Assembly: GCF_014653695.1 (NCBI RefSeq)
Contig: NZ_BNAR01000008.1
Location: forward strand, 310,001-374,000
DNA length: 64,000 bases
Source of the DNA: Lentzea cavernae
GTDB lineage: Bacteria; Actinomycetota; Actinomycetes; Mycobacteriales; Pseudonocardiaceae
Direction of reading: 5' to 3'
How positions within the stretch are numbered: position 1 is the first letter of the stretch; each line of letters opens with the position of its first letter. The translations under genes and the position numbers were made by a program. Shown here one piece after another: positions 36,616-44,863 of the stretch. The notes below the pieces were generated by a model. That model was not told the origin of the DNA and ran no database searches. It saw only the letters and a list, made by a program, of their open reading frames with translations.

Positions 36616-36860
36616 TCCTTGGCAGTCTCACCCGGAGCCTGTGGTCTCATCCTTGGCTGCCTCACCCGGAGGTCCGCGTCCTCTCGCAGCTGCTTCCGCA
36701 CGCCCGGCGCCTCCCGGCCGTTTTCCTCGCACCGGGTGCCGTCCTGCTGCTTTTCCCGCACCGGGCGCGTCCCTGCCGCTTTCTTCACGCCCGGCGCCTC
36801 TCCGCTGCTTCCGCACGCCAGACGCCTCTCGCTGCCGCTGCTTCCACACCCGCTTCTCGC
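36616..36860. repeat. Degenerate GC-rich minisatellite in an intergenic region
   Basis: Between the glycosylase and the aldehyde dehydrogenase (36542-37054) there is no gene, but a decayed tandem repeat. TCCTTGGCnGyCTCACCCGGAG occurs at 36616 and 36650. Units built on TTCCGCACGCCCGGCGCC then follow with anchors near 36697, 36728, 36757, 36784, 36812 and 36845, spaced 31, 29, 27, 28 and 33 bp. Spacing is not a multiple of three, so it is not coding. The plus strand is strongly C/T biased. Confidence 0.7.
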
Positions 36861-36994
36861 TGCCGCTGTCCTAACCAACCCACGCCTCACGCCGCCGCTT
36901 TCCCTTCCGACCCTCGCGCCCCTTCCTCTCCAACCGGCGCCCCACACCACCCCGAAGTCCCACCGCCCACTACTCCGACGTGACCGCCGCCAGC

Positions 36995-37039
36995 GGATGT
37001 GACAGGCTGGCGAGTTGTCAGCGCAGTGGTGTCACATCC
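36995..37039. promoter_or_regulatory. Spaced inverted repeat upstream of the aldehyde dehydrogenase
   Basis: GGATGTGACA (36995-37004) and TGTCACATCC (37030-37039) are exact reverse complements 25 bp apart. The right half ends 15 bp before the GTG start and 2 bp before the ribosome site GGAGGG. The layout suggests a regulator binding two half-sites or a leader hairpin controlling translation. Confidence 0.55.
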
Positions 37040-37054
37040 ACCTGGAGGGCTCTC

Positions 37055-38407
37055 GTGATCGAGGTCGTCAACCCCGCCACCGAGGAAGTCGTCGGCACGC
37101 TCGCCGAGGGCACACCGGCCGACGTCGACGCGGCCGTCGCCGCAGCGGTCAGGGCCTTCCCGGCCTGGTCGGAGACCTCGGTGGACGAGCGGGCGAAGGC
37201 CGTCCGGGCGATCGTCGACGGCCTGCGCGACCGCGCGGACGAGCTCGCGGCGACCATGACCCGGGAGATGGGCACGCCCCTCACCTTCAGCCAGAAGGTG
37301 CAGGTCGCGAACCCGATCGCCATCGCGGAGGGGGTCGCCGCCGTGCTGGAGGACGGGTACTTCGAGCCGGAGGAGATCGGCAACTCGCTGGTCTTCCGCG
37401 AGCCGGTCGGGGTCGTCGCCGCCATCACGCCGTGGAACTTCCCGCTGCAGCAGATGATCGCGAAGGTCGTTCCGGCGCTCGCCGCGGGCAACACCGTGGT
37501 GCTCAAGCCGAGCGAGCTCGCGCCCGGGACCGCCGACCTGCTCGCCGAGATCATCACCGCGGTCACCCCGGCCGGGGTGTTCCAGCTCGTCCACGGCACC
37601 GGGCCGGTGGTCGGCGAGGCGCTGGCCGCCCACGAGGACGTGGACATGGTGTCGTTCACCGGGTCCACGAAGGCCGGGCGGCGGGTGTCGGCCGTGGCCG
37701 CCGAGACGGTCAAGCGGGTGGCGCTCGAGCTGGGCGGCAAGTCGGCGTGCGTCGTGCTCGACGACGCCGACCTCGGGAGGGCGGTGAAGATCGCGGTCGC
37801 GAACTCGTTCATGAACAACGGTCAGGCGTGCAGCGCGTGGACCCGGCTGCTGGTGCCCGCTGAACGTCACGACGAGGCCGTCGAGCTGGCCGTCCAGGCG
37901 GCGAAGAAGTACGTCTCCGCCGACCCGGCCGAGCCGACGACCCGCATCGGGCCGGCGGTGTCGAAGGCGCAGCGCGATCGTGTGGTCGCCTACATCCGCA
38001 AGGGTGTGGAGGAAGGTGCGACGCTCGCCGCCGGCGGGCCCGAAGCCCCTCTGCCGCAGGGCTTCTACGTCACGCCGACGGTGTTCGGTGGCGTGACGCC
38101 GGAGATGACGATCGCGCAGGAGGAGATCTTCGGGCCGGTGCTGTCGGTCATGCCGTACACCGACGAGGACGACGCGGTGCGGATCGCGAACTCCACCATC
38201 TACGGGCTGGCGGGTGCCGTGTTCTCCGCGGACACCGACCGCGCCCTGCGTGTCGCCAGGAAGCTGCGCACCGGGCAGGTCGACATCAACGCGGCCGCCT
38301 TCAACACCAGCGCGCCGTTCGGCGGCTACCGGCAGTCGGGCACCGGCCGCGAGTTCGGGCGGTTCGGGCTGGACGAGTTCTGCGAGGTCAAGTCCGTCCA
38401 GCGGTAA
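37055..38407 (+). CDS. NAD(P)-dependent aldehyde dehydrogenase
   Basis: A 450-residue ALDH superfamily enzyme oxidising an aldehyde to the acid. TPWNFPLQQMIAKVVPALAAGNTVVLKPSE (cofactor site), VALELGGKSACVVL (general base Glu), FMNNGQACSAWTRLLVP (catalytic Cys) and EEIFGPVLSVMPY are present. GTG at 37055 follows GGAGGG with 7-bp spacing. It is slightly shorter at the N terminus than typical 480-residue members. Specific substrate unknown. Confidence 0.94.
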   Translation: MIEVVNPATEEVVGTLAEGTPADVDAAVAAAVRAFPAWSETSVDERAKAVRAIVDGLRDRADELAATMTREMGTPLTFSQKVQVANPIAIAEGVAAVLEDGYFEPEEIGNSLVFREPVGVVAAITPWNFPLQQMIAKVVPALAAGNTVVLKPSELAPGTADLLAEIITAVTPAGVFQLVHGTGPVVGEALAAHEDVDMVSFTGSTKAGRRVSAVAAETVKRVALELGGKSACVVLDDADLGRAVKIAVANSFMNNGQACSAWTRLLVPAERHDEAVELAVQAAKKYVSADPAEPTTRIGPAVSKAQRDRVVAYIRKGVEEGATLAAGGPEAPLPQGFYVTPTVFGGVTPEMTIAQEEIFGPVLSVMPYTDEDDAVRIANSTIYGLAGAVFSADTDRALRVARKLRTGQVDINAAAFNTSAPFGGYRQSGTGREFGRFGLDEFCEVKSVQR

Positions 38408-38448
38408 TTGGGCTGCGAGTCGCGCCGCACCCGCGTATCACTGCGGGC

Positions 38449-39663
38449 ATGGCTGACTCGGCGTTGAGCATCCGGACCATCACCGAATCCGACCTCCCGG
38501 AGTTCCAGGGGGTGATGGCCTGGGCGTTCCTCGGCGACCCCACGGCGGAGGACAGCAGATGGCTCAAGGTCCTCGAACCGGACAGGGCGCACGCGGTGTT
38601 CGACGGCGACGAGATGATCGGCACCGCCGGGATCCTGAGTCGCGAGATCACGGTTCCCGGTGACCGCCAGGTGCCGGCGGGCGCGGTGACGGTGGTGGGG
38701 GTGAAGCCCGGCCATCGGCGTCGTGGCGTGGCGTCGTTGCTGATGAAGACGCAGCTGCACGGCATGCACGAGAACGGTGAGGCGCTCGCGATGCTGTGGG
38801 CGTCCGAAGGCTCGATCTACCGCCGGTACGGCTACGGCGAGTACACGACGAGCATCGCCATGCTCACCATGCCGACGCGTATGCCGTTTCATCCCAACGT
38901 GCACATCAGTGACGCACGAGTTCGTCAGGTGTCGCGGGAAGAAGCGCTGCCGGTCATGCGCGAGTTCTACGAACGGGTGTGGCGCACGAAGGTCGGCTGG
39001 TTGAGCCGCGTCGAGCACACCTGGGACGTGCAGCTCGGGGACCGCGAGGTCGACCGGGGCGGGCTCACGTCCTACCGCTACTGCCTGCACCCCGAGGGTT
39101 ACGTGGTGTTCCGGGTCAAGTACGAGGGCGACCCGACCGGCCCGGCCAACGAGCTGCACGTGCGCGAGCTGGTCTGCGAGACGGATCAGGCCTACGCCGA
39201 CCTGTACCGGTTCGTGCTGGACATGGACCTCGCGTCGAAGGTCTCCTTCTACACCGCCTGGGACGACCCGATCCTGCACATGGTCGACAACCCGCGGAAG
39301 GTCCGCCGCGAGGCCTCCGACGCGCTTTGGGTGCGGATCGTCGACGTCGACCGTGCGCTTCCGCTGCGCGCGTATTCGTCCGATGTGGACAGCGTGCTGG
39401 AGGTCGAGGACTCGTTCTGCCCGTGGAACTCCGGCCGTTGGCGCTTCACGGTCAAGGGCGGTGAAGCGACGGTCACGCGCACCGAGGACTCGGCGGATGT
39501 GTCATTGGACGTCGCCGCGCTCGGCAGTGCTTTCCTCGGCGGTGCACGGCTTTCCGTGCTCAGGCATGCACACCGCGTGGTCGAGCACACGCCAGGACAC
39601 GTGGACGCGCTGACGATGGCGTTCCTCGGCACACGTGAGCCACATTGCCCCGAGGTGTTCTGA
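38449..39663 (+). CDS. Eis-like GNAT acetyltransferase
   Basis: A 404-residue protein with the Eis architecture: an N-terminal GNAT with acetyl-CoA loop VTVVGVKPGHRRRGVASLLM, a second GNAT-like half, and a C-terminal sterol-carrier-like domain ending in Phe (HCPEVF), whose carboxylate acts in catalysis in Eis proteins. ASEGSIYRRYGYGEYT is a further family hallmark. Such enzymes acetylate amines, including aminoglycosides in mycobacteria. The native substrate here is unknown. Confidence 0.9.
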   Translation: MADSALSIRTITESDLPEFQGVMAWAFLGDPTAEDSRWLKVLEPDRAHAVFDGDEMIGTAGILSREITVPGDRQVPAGAVTVVGVKPGHRRRGVASLLMKTQLHGMHENGEALAMLWASEGSIYRRYGYGEYTTSIAMLTMPTRMPFHPNVHISDARVRQVSREEALPVMREFYERVWRTKVGWLSRVEHTWDVQLGDREVDRGGLTSYRYCLHPEGYVVFRVKYEGDPTGPANELHVRELVCETDQAYADLYRFVLDMDLASKVSFYTAWDDPILHMVDNPRKVRREASDALWVRIVDVDRALPLRAYSSDVDSVLEVEDSFCPWNSGRWRFTVKGGEATVTRTEDSADVSLDVAALGSAFLGGARLSVLRHAHRVVEHTPGHVDALTMAFLGTREPHCPEVF

Positions 39664-39720
39664 CGGAACTCACGGCCGTGGTCGCTCGTTGACCGATTAC
39701 CTGCTGTGGGAGGTAAAGCC

Positions 39721-40449
39721 GTGGGCACCATCGTGTGGGTCGTAGTGCTGGTACTGCTGGTCGCGGGTGTGTTCTACCTGGTCAGCCAGAGCAACGCGCG
39801 CAAGGCGCGGGAGCTCGACGACGCCAAGGCGGAAGCGCGCCGGTGGGTCGAGCGGCTGGGCGGGCAGGTGATGAGCCTCACCGGCAGCAACGCCGCCGCG
39901 ACGCAGGCCATGGCCGACGCGTCCGAGCGCTTCACCGCCGCCGGTTCGCAGATGGAGCAGGCCCGCACGATCCCGCAGGCCAAGCTGGTCACCGAAACCG
40001 CGATGGAAGGCCTGCACTACGTGCGCGCGGCCCGGCAGGCCATGGACATGGACCCCGGCCCCGCGCTGCCCGAGAGCGCGGCCCAGAAGCAGGCCGGTGC
40101 CGTCAGCGAGGACCGCCAGGTCAGCGTCGAGGGCCACCAGTACGCCGCGTCGCCGCAGTCCGGTTCGGGCACGCCCTACTACTACCCCGGTGGCATGGTC
40201 GCCGGACGTCCGGTGCCGCGTGGCTGGTACTCCGAGCCGTGGTGGAAGCCCGCGCTCGTGGCCGGCGCATGGGGCGTGGGCACGTTCCTGCTGATGGACG
40301 CCATGTTCTCCGGCATGCACGGTGTCGGCGACTACGGCATGGGCGACATGGGCATGGGCGACGCCGGCATGGGGGACATGGGCAGCGTCGCCGACGCGGG
40401 CGACGCCGGAGGCTTCGACTTCGGCGACATGGGCGGCTTCGACTTCTAA
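39721..40449 (+). CDS. DUF1542-like membrane-anchored protein with Gly-Met-Asp tail
   Basis: 242 residues. GTG at 39721 is preceded by GGGAGG with 7-bp spacing; GTG at 39706 is less likely. One N-terminal TM segment (TIVWVVVLVLLVAGVFYLV), a helical stretch (KARELDDAKAEARRWVERLGGQVMSL), a Pro/Tyr linker (GTPYYYPGGM), a second hydrophobic patch (PALVAGAWGVGTFLLMDAMF), and a low-complexity end of MGDMGMGDAGMGDMG and GGFDFGDMGGFDF units. Known in actinobacteria but without assigned function. Confidence 0.8.
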   Translation: MGTIVWVVVLVLLVAGVFYLVSQSNARKARELDDAKAEARRWVERLGGQVMSLTGSNAAATQAMADASERFTAAGSQMEQARTIPQAKLVTETAMEGLHYVRAARQAMDMDPGPALPESAAQKQAGAVSEDRQVSVEGHQYAASPQSGSGTPYYYPGGMVAGRPVPRGWYSEPWWKPALVAGAWGVGTFLLMDAMFSGMHGVGDYGMGDMGMGDAGMGDMGSVADAGDAGGFDFGDMGGFDF

Positions 40450-40470
40450 GTGCTCATCAACTGAGCACTT
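40448..40470. terminator. Terminator overlapping the stop of the DUF1542-like gene
   Basis: AAGTGCTCA (40448-40456) pairs perfectly with 40462-40470, loop TCAAC, followed by TTCC. It includes the end of the TAA stop codon. Confidence 0.75.
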
Positions 40471-40506
40471 TCCAGCCGCACCTCCAAAGCCACCCCACCC
40501 CAAAAA

Positions 40507-41307
40507 TCAGGGCTGACAGACAGGGCACCAGAAGAGGTTGCGAGCGGCCAGTTCGGTGGTCAGCACCTCGGTGCCGCAGACGAAGCACGGCTCCCCGGCA
40601 CGGCGGTAGACGTACACCTCACCGCCGTGCCGATCCATGCGCGGCGCACGGCCCATGGCGCGGGGCATGTGCTCGCGGCGCACGGTGTTGATCTGCCCGA
40701 CCTTCACGCCGTCCTTCATCAGCACGACGAGGTCGGCCCAGATCGCGTCCCACAGCTCCCGGCTGACCTTGTTCCCGGGCAGCAGCGGGTTCACGTTGTG
40801 CCGGAACAGCACCTCGGCGCGGTAGACGTTGCCGACGCCCGCGAGGACGCTCTGGTCCATCAGCAGCACGGCCAGCGACTGCTTCGACCGGATGATCCGC
40901 TCGTAGGCGCGGTCCGGGTCGGCGTCGCGGCGCAACGGATCTGGCCCGAGCCGGTCGCGGATCGCCTTGGCCTCGGCCTTGTTCAGCACCTCGCACGCCG
41001 TCGGGCCGCGCAGGTCCGTCCAGTGCGTCTCCCCGGTCATCCGCATGCGGACCTGGCCCACGGGCAGCAGGACCGGCAGCGGCGACTCGGTGAACGTGCC
41101 GTACAGGCCGAGGTGGACGTGCACGATCGCGTCCGGGCCGTACACGTGGAACAGGTGCTTTCCGTGCGCCTCGGCGCGGACGAGCTTCCGTCCGTCCACG
41201 AGGGACGCCGCGAAGCGCCCCTGCGGACTGGAGACGGACACGAGCCTGCCCGCGTACCGGCGCTGGTGCAGCCGCGCGAGGCGGTGCAGCGTGTGGCCCT
41301 CGGGCAT
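40507..41307 (-). CDS. nei: Endonuclease VIII-like DNA glycosylase (Fpg/Nei family)
   Basis: A 266-residue base-excision repair glycosylase/AP lyase. It begins PEGHTLHRLARLHQRR (the first Pro and Glu after Met are catalytic), has AGVGNVYRAEVLFRHNVNP (helix-two-turn-helix) and a C-terminal zinc finger with CFVCG and WCPVCQP. It closely resembles mycobacterial Nei (Rv2464c, from memory). The ATG at 41307 shares one base with the rpiB stop (TGATG), so it is coupled to rpiB. Confidence 0.94.
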   Translation of the reverse strand: MPEGHTLHRLARLHQRRYAGRLVSVSSPQGRFAASLVDGRKLVRAEAHGKHLFHVYGPDAIVHVHLGLYGTFTESPLPVLLPVGQVRMRMTGETHWTDLRGPTACEVLNKAEAKAIRDRLGPDPLRRDADPDRAYERIIRSKQSLAVLLMDQSVLAGVGNVYRAEVLFRHNVNPLLPGNKVSRELWDAIWADLVVLMKDGVKVGQINTVRREHMPRAMGRAPRMDRHGGEVYVYRRAGEPCFVCGTEVLTTELAARNLFWCPVCQP

Positions 41308-41768
41308 CAGGCCTTGGTCTCGTAGGCACTGACCTGGTCGATGCGGCGCTGGTGGCGCGGCTCGCCGGAGAACGACGTCCGGAGGAACGCCGACACGATC
41401 TCGGTCGCCTCCTCGGTCGTGTGCTGGCGAGCGCCGATGCCGACGAGCAGGGCGTCGTTGTGCTGGCGGGCGAGCTGCGCGGTGTCGACGTTCCACGCCA
41501 GCGCGGCGCGAGCGCCCTTCACCTTGTTCGCGGCGATCTGCTCGCCGTTGCCCGAGCCGCCGATCACGACGCCGAGGGCGTCCCCGCCACCGGCGCGGTC
41601 GGCCACGACCTTCTCGGCGGCGTCGACGCAGAACGACACGTAGTCGTCCTGGGCGTCGTAGGAGTGGGCACCGACGTCGACGACCTCGTACCCCTGCTCG
41701 GTGAGGGCCGTGGACAGGTGGGACTTCAGCTCGAAGCCCGCGTGGTCTGCTGCCAGATAAACGCGCAC
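41307..41768 (-). CDS. rpiB: Ribose-5-phosphate isomerase B
   Basis: A 153-residue enzyme interconverting ribose-5-phosphate and ribulose-5-phosphate in the pentose phosphate pathway. RVYLAADHAGFELKSHL, GVVIGGSGNGEQIAANKVKGARAALAWNVDTAQLARQHNDA and GARQHTTEEATEIVSAFL are RpiB hallmarks; the GNGEQ form is the actinobacterial type. GTG at 41768 gives the standard length. It is the first gene of an rpiB-nei pair. Confidence 0.96.
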   Translation of the reverse strand: MRVYLAADHAGFELKSHLSTALTEQGYEVVDVGAHSYDAQDDYVSFCVDAAEKVVADRAGGGDALGVVIGGSGNGEQIAANKVKGARAALAWNVDTAQLARQHNDALLVGIGARQHTTEEATEIVSAFLRTSFSGEPRHQRRIDQVSAYETKA

Positions 41769-41795
41769 GTCACGGAGTCTGGCACGCTGGGGCGC

Positions 41796-42461
41796 GTGTT
41801 CAGCCAGGAGGGGTACCGGCTGCGGCTGGAGTGGGGGCCCGAGGGCGTCGAGGCGCTGAGGGACTGCGACGTGCTGGTCGTCGTCGACGTGCTGTCGTTC
41901 ACGACGTCCGTCGACCTGGTGGTCGGCAACGGTGGTCAGGTGCGGCCGTCCCGGTGGAGACCCGCCTCCGGCCGGACGCTGCGACCGGCGTCGCTCGTCG
42001 GCGCGACGGGGCTGGTCGAGCTGCCGTCGCCGAACGGCTCGAACCTCTGCACCCTCGCCGGCCAGACCGGAGCCCACGTGCTCGCGGCGTGCCTGCGCAA
42101 CGCCGAGGCGGTCGCGCGGCGGGCGCGGGAACTGGGCGAGACCATCGGTGTCGTTCCCGGCGGCGAACGGTGGGGGCTCGACGTCCTGAAGTCCGGCCCG
42201 CGCGAGTTCGGACCGCTCCGGCCGTGCGTCGAGGACCACCTGGGCGCGGGCGCGGTGCTGGCGGCGCTGAACGGCACGGCGTCGCCGGAGGCCCAGCTCG
42301 CGGCCTCGGCGTTCCGGCACACCGACGTCGTGACCGCGGTGCGGGAGTGCGGGTCGGGGCGGGAGCTGATCGAGAACGGTCACGCCGCCGACGTCGCCCT
42401 CGCCGTCGAGGTCAACGTGAGCAGCGCGGTTCCCGTCCTGGTCGACGGGGTGCTGAGGTGA
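41796..42461 (+). CDS. ComB-like 2-phosphosulfolactate phosphatase family protein
   Basis: A 221-residue member of the ComB family. VVVDVLSFTTSVDLVVGNG (Asp motif), PSPNGSNL, AACLRNAEAVARRA, GVVPGGERW and CVEDHLGAGAVLAAL match the fold. ComB acts in coenzyme M synthesis in archaea; actinobacteria lack that pathway, so the real substrate is probably a different phosphate ester. GTG at 41796. Its stop overlaps the next start as GTGA. Confidence 0.88.
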   Translation: MFSQEGYRLRLEWGPEGVEALRDCDVLVVVDVLSFTTSVDLVVGNGGQVRPSRWRPASGRTLRPASLVGATGLVELPSPNGSNLCTLAGQTGAHVLAACLRNAEAVARRARELGETIGVVPGGERWGLDVLKSGPREFGPLRPCVEDHLGAGAVLAALNGTASPEAQLAASAFRHTDVVTAVRECGSGRELIENGHAADVALAVEVNVSSAVPVLVDGVLR

Positions 42462-43066
42462 TCGAGATCGCGGACGGCGTGTTCGTCCGGCGGCACACCG
42501 AGCTGGACCTGACCCTCGGCCTCGTCACCGGGGCGGGCGAGTCGCTGCTCGTGGACTCGGGCATGGACCCCGCGTGGGCGTGCGAGGTCCGTCCGTCGCG
42601 GATCGTGTTGACGCACAACCACTTCGACCACGTGCTGGCGACCGAGGCGTTCCTGCCGTGCGAGGTGTGGGCGCACGAGGACTGCGTTGTGGACGACAGC
42701 CTGCTCGCCGAACGCGCCCGGTACTACGACGACCCGTTCGAGGGCAGGCTCGTCGCGCCCACGCACACGTTCCGCGACACCGTCACCCTGGACGTCGGCG
42801 GCCGCCGCGTCGACCTGCACCACTTCGGCCCCGCGCACACCTCGCACGACGTGGTCGTGCACGTGCCGGACGCCGGTGTCGTGTTCGCCGGCGACCTGGT
42901 GGAGCAGGGCGCTCCCGCCCAGGCAGGTCCGGACGCGACGCCGTCGAACTGGCGCCACGTCCTCGACCGGCTGCTGGAGCTGGACCCGCGGATCGTCGTG
43001 CCCGGCCACGGGAACCCGGTCGACGCCCGGTTCGTGCGGGAGATGGCCGTTCCAGAGCAGGGCTAG
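42458..43066 (+). CDS. Metallo-beta-lactamase fold hydrolase
   Basis: A 202-residue MBL enzyme. The metal site is visible: LTHNHFDHVLA (HxHxDH), HTSHDVVVHV, VFAGDLVEQG (bridging Asp) and VPGHGNPVD (last His). Substrate unknown; the size suits a small thioesterase or glyoxalase-II-like enzyme. It is coupled to the ComB-like gene by a 4-bp overlap and overlaps the convergent HIT gene by 4 bp. Confidence 0.92.
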   Translation: MIEIADGVFVRRHTELDLTLGLVTGAGESLLVDSGMDPAWACEVRPSRIVLTHNHFDHVLATEAFLPCEVWAHEDCVVDDSLLAERARYYDDPFEGRLVAPTHTFRDTVTLDVGGRRVDLHHFGPAHTSHDVVVHVPDAGVVFAGDLVEQGAPAQAGPDATPSNWRHVLDRLLELDPRIVVPGHGNPVDARFVREMAVPEQG

Positions 43067-43398
43067 CCGGGAGGCCAGGTGAGGCCGCGCCCACCGAGGA
43101 CGTGGCAGTGCACGTGGAAGACGGTCTGCCCGCCGTCCCTGCCTGTGTTGAAGACGAGCCGGTACCCGGACTCGTCGACCCCCTCGGCCTTCGCGACCTG
43201 GTGCGCGGTGGCGAGGATCTCGCCCGCGAGCGCCGGGTCGACGTCGCCGATCGCCGTGTGGTGTTCCTTGGGGATCACCAGCACGTGCGTGGGCGCCTTG
43301 GGGTCGATGTCGCGGAACGCGAGCGTCGTGTCGGTCTCCGTCACCACGGTCGCCGGGATCTCGCCCGCGACGATGCGGCAGAACAGGCAGTCGGTCAC
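43063..43398 (-). CDS. HIT-family nucleotide hydrolase/transferase
   Basis: A 111-residue histidine-triad protein. DCLFCRIVAGEIPATVV with a Cys pair, HVLVIPKEHH, and the catalytic triad region GQTVFHVHCHVLGGR. HINT-type enzymes cleave adenosine phosphoramidates and related nucleotides. GTG at 43398 gives the normal start VTDCLFC; the longer version adds 13 unrelated residues. Confidence 0.93.
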   Translation of the reverse strand: MTDCLFCRIVAGEIPATVVTETDTTLAFRDIDPKAPTHVLVIPKEHHTAIGDVDPALAGEILATAHQVAKAEGVDESGYRLVFNTGRDGGQTVFHVHCHVLGGRGLTWPPG

Positions 43399-43448
43399 GC
43401 CCGCATCGTATTGGTACCGATGGACCCTGTCGTTCATGCCCGCCGACG

Positions 43449-43580
43449 ATGAATCATGGCCGCGTGAAGGGCGCCAATCTGCGGGTGATCGTGCGGTGCC
43501 TCATCAGTTTCGCGATCGGCGTGCTGCTCGTGGTCCTCGCGATCCGCTTCGGTGAGGCGCTCTGGCGCGCCGTCCACTAG
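43449..43580 (+). CDS. Small single-TM membrane peptide
   Basis: 43 residues from ATG at 43449 (GTG at 43464 would give 38). The sequence has a basic lead (NLRVIVRC), one TM helix (LISFAIGVLLVVLAIRF) and an amphipathic end EALWRAVH, a stop at 43578. The pattern is protein-like (positive-inside, Trp/His at the membrane edge) and it fills the only gap between the HIT and VOC genes. Function unknown. It could be chance, but the hydrophobic run is unbroken and stops right after the helix. Confidence 0.6.
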   Translation: MNHGRVKGANLRVIVRCLISFAIGVLLVVLAIRFGEALWRAVH

Positions 43581-43611
43581 TTCCCCCGGCTTCCTCGAAG
43601 CCGCTGGGTGC

Positions 43612-43947
43612 TCAGCGCACGAAGCAGAACTCGTTGCCCTCCGGGTCGCGCATGACCTGGAAGCTGCCCTGCTCGTCCGTGACGACCACGCCTTCGCGGG
43701 TGGCGCCCAAGCTGACCGCCTTCACGACCGCGGCCTCGATGTCGTCGACCTCGAAGTCGAGGTGCAGCCGGTTCTTCACGTCCTTGCGCTCCGGCACCGG
43801 CTGGAACGACATCCGCACGCCACCGGGCGGTTCGACGTGCGCCCACCCGAGTTCGCGGTTCACCGGCTCACCCCCGAGCAGCTCCGCCCAGAACCGGACG
43901 AGCTTGCCCGGGTCGTTGCTGTCGACGACGATCTGCTGCAGCCTCAC
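43612..43947 (-). CDS. VOC (glyoxalase/bleomycin-resistance fold) protein
   Basis: A 111-residue two-module VOC protein. MRLQQIVVDSNDPGKLVRFWAELLGGEPV is the first module and RLHLDFEVDDIEAAVVKAVSLGATRE...VMRDPEGNEFCFV the second, with typical metal-site positions (His in LHLDFE, Glu in GNEFCF). Substrate unknown. It follows the HxlR regulator with an ATGA overlap, so it is likely its target operon member. Confidence 0.92.
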   Translation of the reverse strand: MRLQQIVVDSNDPGKLVRFWAELLGGEPVNRELGWAHVEPPGGVRMSFQPVPERKDVKNRLHLDFEVDDIEAAVVKAVSLGATREGVVVTDEQGSFQVMRDPEGNEFCFVR

Positions 43948-44243
43948 GTATCCACCAGGTTCTCTCGGGCCCAGTCACAACACAGGTCGAGCAGTCCGAG
44001 CACCTTGCGCCCCCGCGCGGTCAGCTCGTACTCGACCCGCGGCGGGTTCTCCACGAACACCTCGCGCGAAACCGTCCCTTCGCGCTCCATCGCCCGCAAC
44101 GTCTCGGCGAGCACCTTCGGCGTCACCCCGGGCATCTCGGCCCGGACCTGGGTGAACCGGCGCCTGCCGTCCTGCAACGCCCGCAGCACGTGCGCGGTCC
44201 ACTTGTCACCGATCCGGTACGGCAGCTCGTGCGTGCATTCCAC
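43944..44243 (-). CDS. HxlR-family transcriptional regulator
   Basis: A 99-residue winged-helix regulator. It has the hallmark Cys near the N terminus (VECTHELPYRIGDKWTAHVLRAL), the recognition region RRFTQVRAEMPGVTPKVLAETLRAMEREGTVSREVF and PRVEYELTARGRKVL. Such proteins sense electrophiles or redox state via the Cys. GTG start at 44243. It is divergent from an NAD(P)-binding oxidoreductase 57 bp away, the classic HxlR target arrangement. Confidence 0.92.
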   Translation of the reverse strand: MECTHELPYRIGDKWTAHVLRALQDGRRRFTQVRAEMPGVTPKVLAETLRAMEREGTVSREVFVENPPRVEYELTARGRKVLGLLDLCCDWARENLVDT

Positions 44244-44300
44244 CTGCTCACCCCCGATATCGTTGCGGGAACCGGCCACCAGGACCCTACCTTCGCGCCC

Positions 44301-44849
44301 ATGGCGAAGATCGTTGTTTTCGGAGCATCCGGCAAGGCGGGCAGGCAGATCGCGGCCGCGGCAGAGGCCCGCGGCCACGAGGTGACCAGGATCGGCCGCG
44401 ACCCCGGTGTGCGGGCGGAAGTGGCAGCAGGCCACGACATCGCGGTGAGCGCCGTGGTCGACCTCTCCCGCGACCCGGCCGAGTTCTACGCGGAGGTGTC
44501 CCGCGCACTGGTCGAGTCCGGCGCAGGCCGGATCATCGTGATCGGCATCTACACCCTCATGGAGACCGCACCGGGCGTGCGCGTCATCGACACCCCGGAC
44601 TTCCCGGCCGAGTTCAAGCCGTTCTGCCTGGGCCACGCGGCGGGCGTCGACGTGCTGGCCGCCTCCGACGCCGACTGGCTGGTGATGAGCCCCGCGGGCA
44701 ACTTCGGCGGCACGCCCACCGGTCGCTACCGCCTGAGCGCCGTCGACCCGTCCGACGAACTGACCTACGAGGACTTCGCCCTGGCCGTGGCCGACGAGAT
44801 CGACCGCCCCGCACACCAGCGCACCCAGATCGGCGTCGCATCCGCGTGA
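44301..44849 (+). CDS. NAD(P)-binding oxidoreductase (NmrA/YwnB-like)
   Basis: A 182-residue Rossmann protein. MAKIVVFGASGKAGRQIAAAAEARGHEVTRIGRD holds the dinucleotide motif GASGKAG, and SDADWLVMSPAGNFGGTPTGRYRL resembles the C-terminal part of short atypical SDRs. It is shorter than typical members (about 210), lacking some central residues. Divergent from hxlR and probably regulated by it, perhaps in response to quinones or aldehydes. Confidence 0.88.
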   Translation: MAKIVVFGASGKAGRQIAAAAEARGHEVTRIGRDPGVRAEVAAGHDIAVSAVVDLSRDPAEFYAEVSRALVESGAGRIIVIGIYTLMETAPGVRVIDTPDFPAEFKPFCLGHAAGVDVLAASDADWLVMSPAGNFGGTPTGRYRLSAVDPSDELTYEDFALAVADEIDRPAHQRTQIGVASA

Positions 44850-44863
44850 CCTGACTCACGAGA

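Noticed and set aside
36616..36950. A Pro/Ala-rich or Arg/Gly-rich protein in the gap after the glycosylase
   Set aside because: All frames are open because of base bias, the repeat length is not a multiple of three, and no start has a ribosome site.
41796..42461. Coenzyme M biosynthesis
   Set aside because: Only the ComB-like gene is present; no other pathway gene is in the window, and the family is widespread in bacteria without coenzyme M.
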